This document shows, piece after piece, positions 1 to 6,000 of a stretch of DNA of 7,973 bases. Each line of letters starts with the position of its first letter. The stretch's first letter is position 1. The notes beneath the pieces were generated by a model. That model made no database searches. It was not told where the DNA came from and was given only the letters and a program-made list of their open reading frames with translations. The stretch is from Bacteroidales bacterium (GTDB lineage: Bacteria > Bacteroidota > Bacteroidia > Bacteroidales > UBA7960). Location of the stretch: assembly GCA_007122505.1 (NCBI GenBank), contig SKTQ01000141.1, positions 1-7,973 on the forward strand, given 5' to 3'. The position numbers were made by a program, and so were the translations under genes.

Positions 1-3000
1 ATGTGAGCGAAGTCGGTTTCTGCAATAATCCATGAGCCTCCCTTGAACTTCCAGTGCTTGAAGCCATAGCCCCAATCAGGTGCGGTGCTCAGTTGCACAA
101 TTTCGCCATGGCTGTACACTCCCTGGATTCCATCGCCATTTATCTCCAATTCGCTGTGTGCGGGCGGTACTGGGTTGTATTCGCCCGTGTCGTAGAGCTT
201 GGTCTGAAGGTCAATAGCATGCATAGAGGCGCCTTTGGCAAAACGGGCATAAATGGTCACCTCATCCTCAAAGCCGGCTCCGGGTATCTGAGAGGGTACG
301 ATGGTGGTAAAATAGAAGTCGAGCTCCTGAACACCATCCTCAAAGTTCTCTACATCAAGCACAACCTGGCCATGGGCATCTGTTACAGGAATACTGTATT
401 CCTGGTCATAATAGAAGCCCAGAAGCCTGTATGAAAACGCCGGGTCAGGACCATTGGCGATGGCTGAAACGCGGATCAGCGGATCTTCCACCGTGTAGGC
501 CGTATGGTCACTGTCTGCCGGTGCATTGTTAAACAATGCCACCTGACCATACTCATTGCTGAACACATGCAGTTCATATTGGATGGCTTTAAACAATGCC
601 GCAGGCTCCTTATCATCTTCCATGCAAACGTGGGCTACAAGACCGTCACGATGAGTAACAGTGGTTTCATCCCATTCTACGAATGTGTATCCAGGTCTGA
701 TGTCCTCCTCGTTGACCCATACCCTGGCCATGTTGCCATGCGCGTAGGTGGCCTTGGGATCGGTGCTCCACTGGAGCCACTTGTCTTCAGGGTGGTCATT
801 GTAATCGTCGCCAAACTTCTTCACAGCCGCGACACCGTCTTTACCGGGCTTCAACCATGGACCGATGGTGCCATCATAGGAGGCAGTTACGGCATTCAGT
901 GTGTAAATCGGGTAAGGTTGATTATGTGGCGTTTCTGCAAAGATAGCATACAGGTAGATCGGATCGTTCGCTGTCTGATCAAGACGCGGTATGCGGAAGG
1001 AGAACTCGACCCAGCCTGCGCCGCTGGTAAACGGACTGGTGGCAAACGGGTTGATCTGCCAGCCGGTCAAAGCGTTGTTGGCTGCGCAGTCTCCGCCTTC
1101 TCCCTGGCAATCGTTGATGCTGCCAAACATCCAGTTCACCATCGTAAAACCGGTGTTTGCTCTTGCACGCAGGCGCACTTCATCACCATAATGGTAACTG
1201 ATGGTTCCCCCAGGCGTTACATCCTGGGCCTGGCCACCCCACAAGTTGTCGATGATCAGACAATCAAGCGTGTGAGGAGTCATGTGCGTGCGAACAACAG
1301 GTACAATCGTGTACTGGTGCAAGACGTAAGATGCATTCAATTCCACATCATTAGCCGGCATTACCAAAAGAAGTGTTTCCTGGGAAAGCAGTAATGCGAT
1401 GGCTTCTTCATCCGTATTGCCGGCCTCCAGTGAGGCAAGATCGGGGAAGCGTGCACGGTCATCATCATCTATGGGTGCTTCCAGTACGATGCCGTCCACA
1501 AGCTCCCAGGTCACGAAGTTGTAACCTTCAACAAAACCTTTCTCTATGGTTACAAGGGTGCCTTCTTCATAGTGCGGGCCTTCCGGATCGACTGTATAGG
1601 GCGCCGTGTAGTCAGCAATGTCATCGGTTACCGTCAGCATGTAGCCAGGAGACTGCCATATATTCTCGAAGCGCGCGCGAAGCTCTTTAATGCCGCTGAT
1701 CTGGTCAACTTCAAGATCAGGATCCGTGGAAATGGTTGTCCATACACCACCGATCTTCTCCTGCCAGTCAACAAACACCCACTCGTGTTCTGCACCAGTA
1801 GTGCCAAGGGCTTCTGCAGTGATGCTGAAGGCCGAGAAGGAGTTTAGTCCATCGACATACTTCTCAAAGCGACCATTGTATTGGGTAATGATGCTCTGAT
1901 CATCGTTCGACTCCGTAACGTTTAAGCCAAGGCCATACTCGCCAGGGATATCGCAGCTAAAATAACTCTCGTCTGCATCCCACATCGGCACAGCATCTGT
2001 CAGGTGGCCGCCGGCATCTGCTCCGGAAACCGGCAATTGATCACCGGTGGCTTTATCAACCGCTGTGATCTCGACCGGATAACGCTTGAGCTTCAGCACG
2101 GCCTGCAGGACCTCGTCCTGGGGACAGCCTACCGTGTACTGCCATACCGAGCGGTCAGGTGATCCGCCGCCGCTGAAACGGTCTATGAGTTCGATGCCAA
2201 AGTCATTGGCACACTCACTGGAGACAATCTCGTTACCGCTTTTGTCTTTCCAGTAGAATGTAAAGTAGTTGGCCTGTGGGAACACAGTAATCTCCAAAAC
2301 ATCCTCCGGTGAGAAGGTGGTTGCAGAGAGTGATTCCGTAAAGATAACGTTTGATGGATCCGGCTCTCCGTTCACCCAACGCTCACCGATACGGCCATCG
2401 GTCTTACCATAGATGTATTTCACCATAAGGGTCGCACCACCATACTCAACAGGGCCATGGTTAGCACCGTAGTTGTAAGTGCCACCGTTATAAACAACCA
2501 CATCAAGATCAATATCTTCCCTGTAGTCATAGAACGCGCGCAGGCGATAGTTCTGCTTCGGACTGAAGCTGAGGATCTCCCCATCAGGTGAAACAGTAAT
2601 CTGGTCATAGGCATTCAACGGCCTCCATCCAACAAATCCACTTTCCGTTTCAGCAGGTGTGAAGTCGAAGCGCTCCCACTTGTTGAAATGGCCATCATAT
2701 TCACAAACCACATCAAGAGGTCTGAGCTGCAAGTTTGTAAAGTTTTGATTGTTGTCCGGGTTGCCATAAACAAAGCGCGCAAATTCATAGAAATTCCAGC
2801 TTTCCGGGAATGGTACGCCGGAAGCCTGATCCCATAAGAAGTCACCCTTCGCTTCTTCACCCGTCTGCAAAATATTCTGGATGTAAAGGGTCTGTACCTG
2901 AACATTGGTAATGTTCGGATCCGGATCCGGCACATAAGGAGCACCGCCCCTGCCTTCTACTGCTGCATAGATCATGGGTTCAAACACTTCAAACAGTGCA

Positions 3001-6000
3001 TAAACATCAAAAGTGGAACCATGCGTCAGTGGGCCAAGCAGCGTGATTTCCAGAACGGCTGTCTCCTCCAGCGGATTCATCAGGTATTCCAGGATCGGAG
3101 GTGTGTAAATAAACTCAGCTGTTTCAGCTATGCTGGCCGGAAGCTCACTCAGGTTCCATCCGGTGAAATAATAACCGGGTTTCGCCGTGGCTTCAATGGT
3201 TACGGTGGTTCCGTGAACCCTGTTGGAGTCGCCTCCGATGGTAGTTACAACACCTGTATTGTTATTGACGGTGTTAGGTGCATCAACCTTTGCAGGATAG
3301 CTGAGTACTGTGTAGGTATTCTTCGCAAATTCAGCCATGTAAACCAGCTCTTCTTCGCAATCCGGATGCAGCCATGCATCTACAAGAGGTGAGGTTGCAC
3401 TGGTTCGTACCTGGAAGGTATCCGGACGCCAGGTGAATGATTCCGGGAAGAAGTGCCATCCTTGAGTCTGCCAGAACGTACCCGCTGTGGCCAGATTCTG
3501 GAATGTAGTTCCTCCATCCTTGCTGCGCTTCCAGCGGACAAATCGATAACCTTCTCCGGGAACGGCAGTTATTGTAAACTCACCTCCGTAGAAGTCCACA
3601 TCATAAGGATCATCTTTTTTCACCAGGCTCCATGTGCCGGTATCAGCATCATAGACAGACTCAACAAGGTCTTCAAAGGCATTGCTAAAGACAATGTTGT
3701 TCATGGTAACCGGACTTGCTGACTCGTCACCGAACCAATCTGTCGGCCAGGGCTCAATATCAAATACTACCGGGTAGTATTGTGATGTTGACCAGCTCGC
3801 GCCGTTGCCAAGGCCATGGTTGGCGGTGTCAAAGTCATATTCCGCATCCAGAACCGGTATGTTCAGCACCAGATCCCAGAAACCGTAAACAATTTCATTG
3901 TCAACAGTGGTGGGAGTCATGCGGATGCGGTATTCCACACCGTAGTCAAGTTCAATACCATCTTTAAGGATGAAGTCCATACGCGTCGGACCCTGAACAT
4001 TGGGCTGACCGGGAACCGATACAAAAACGGAGGGGATCACAGACTCAATGATGTCCGTTGCGATCCACTGGGTTTCTCCATATGGTCTTTTCTCTATCTG
4101 GAACTTAAATGTGGGATCACCACCGGGTGTGATCAGCTGGTTAGCGCGATAACGAACCGGATTCTTGAATTCAATGTAGATATCCTCGCATCTTGCATCA
4201 TTGCCGATGGGATATACCTCAGGAAGATTGGCGTAAGCCTCAGTCATCGTCCTGAAGTAAACCCTGTTGGTGAGGATCTGTCCACCAACAATTTCTTTAC
4301 CATAGGCATTGGTGAGCATCTCGTCGTAAATGTACCCGCCCATGCCATCAGCAATCTGCGACAACCGGTATTCAACCAGGCCGCCTTGACCGCAACTTGC
4401 CTTGTACACATTTTCGTGCAACAGTCGATATTCGGTATCCCACTCCAGCTCAACTGAAACATCGTTGATAAAGTCGTAGGGCAATACCTCTGCACGCATA
4501 TACAGCTGGTAACCGCCGGGCGATTCCATCATTTCCCATGTTACCTTGATATCCACATTCTCCCATACAGGATTGGCTGTGGTTCCGGTGTTTTTCTGCA
4601 GGATGACAAATTCTCCCTGGTCAACATCCGGCAATGCATTGCCGAACATATTCACAACCGGATGGCTGAAGTCAACATACATACCCCCTTCTTCTGCATA
4701 AGTAACCGGAACATTGATCACAAAAGGAGGTGTTCCTTCCTGTTGCTCTTCCACGATGTCGAGAATATCACCAACGGCATCCTTGCGATAGAACGGACTG
4801 AATACGGCATACACCGGCGGGGTTACCTGCAGGTCACCTTCTATGAAAGTGGCAGAGCAGTATTGATCTGTTCCTTCAAGCGGCTCAAACAATGTGGCTG
4901 TGAAGGTATATACGCCAATGTTAAGGACTTCAGGACCAAAGCCAATAGAGGTGGCTTCATCTGTAGCGGTAATGGTTCCATCCAGTTCAACCTGCGGATT
5001 TCCGCCAATGATCTGCCACTCTATGTACTCAACACCATCATTGTGCTCAACCACGATGGTGATCTCTTCACCGTAGCAGGCTTCACCGTCGAAGTCAATA
5101 TTGTCTGCAACAGGCAATGCCTGAATGGTGAGGCTGACGATCACTTCATCACTCATGTGCTTGATCGGGTCGGTGAGGTTGTAGCGCAGCGCTATGTAGT
5201 ATATACCGGGTGCATTGTGGGTGGGAAGACTTACGTCAGCAGAAGTGGTGATCCACTCACCGTATATCCACTCATTGCTCTGCTCATCCCACTCTACTTC
5301 ATTATACTCTAGGTAGAAGTTAGGATTAATCTCAACATCAAAACCGTGATCAACACCCTCTTCAAAGCAAACAATCTTATCATAGGCTTCCACTTCCGGA
5401 ATACCTAATAACCTGTTTACTGTGGTGGTCGCAATGGCAGGGCAACCCACTTCCGTATCTGCAGTAAATGTAATGGTAAAGATGCCAGAGGCCAGAGAAG
5501 TATCCAGGGTATAGACATAGCCCGTCTCTTCATCATAAGTGGCCATGGTGCTTTCCACCAAACCAGCTCCTTCTCTGAAGACGTCTACCATTACCGTCAC
5601 CGGTAATCCGGAGGCCGATTCTGCCCATGGAACCGTTAACGTGATCTCCTGATCAGCTTCAATAACAGGCTCATGAGGGTTAACTTCCGCAATGGTTACC
5701 TGCTCAAAGATCACTTCAATGGTATCCGTGTCTCCTTCGCAGCAGTAATCAGGCACCGAAGAGGTACATTCTGCGTAAGCGATGGACTTGGGTGTCAGTA
5801 TCCAGTTCAGTGTGTAAACACCGGGTGCATCTGCACTTATGGTCGGGGTAGCAACGCCTGGTTCCGGGTTAAAGGTAATGGACGGATCTGCTTCCCACTG
5901 ACCACTCACATAATAGATTCGCTGCAGCGGCTCTATCAAGTCACCGGCGTCATCATAGCCATAGACCCACAAGAGGTTACCCTCCAGGCTGATCTCTGCA

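Noticed and set aside
523..539. Inverted repeat GCATTGTT-A-AACAATGC, a possible operator or hairpin
   Set aside because: It lies inside the coding frame (the ALFNNA segment) with only 8-base arms and no U-run; chance is enough to explain it.
529..600. Direct 12-base repeat TTAAACAATGCC at 529-540 and 589-600
   Set aside because: Both copies code for A-L-F in neighbouring InlB-like modules, at different places in the module (end strand and first strand), so shared codon choice is the simplest reason.
504..1394. Plus-strand open frame of 296 codons
   Set aside because: It is antisense in exact codon register with the giant minus-strand gene, its protein has no recognisable domain, and its length is explained by absence of TTA, CTA and TCA codons in the sense gene.
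2917..2928. Tandem GGATCC GGATCC
   Set aside because: It codes for the PDPDP linker; it is a short codon-level repeat without further copies, not a mobile-element or cloning trace.
2420..2944. Two adjoining minus-strand open frames (2615-2944 and 2420-2614), plus another at 4244-4495
   Set aside because: They lie one base out of frame from the giant gene, overlap it fully and have arginine- and methionine-rich shadow translations. They do not indicate a frameshift, because the main frame stays open through all three.
4662..5312. Plus-strand open frame of 216 codons, and similar ones at 54-434, 3816-4457 and 5673-6167
   Set aside because: They are in the same antisense register; no family motif, and the sense frame codes for clear PKD/Ig-like, DUF11-related and InlB-like modules over the same bases.
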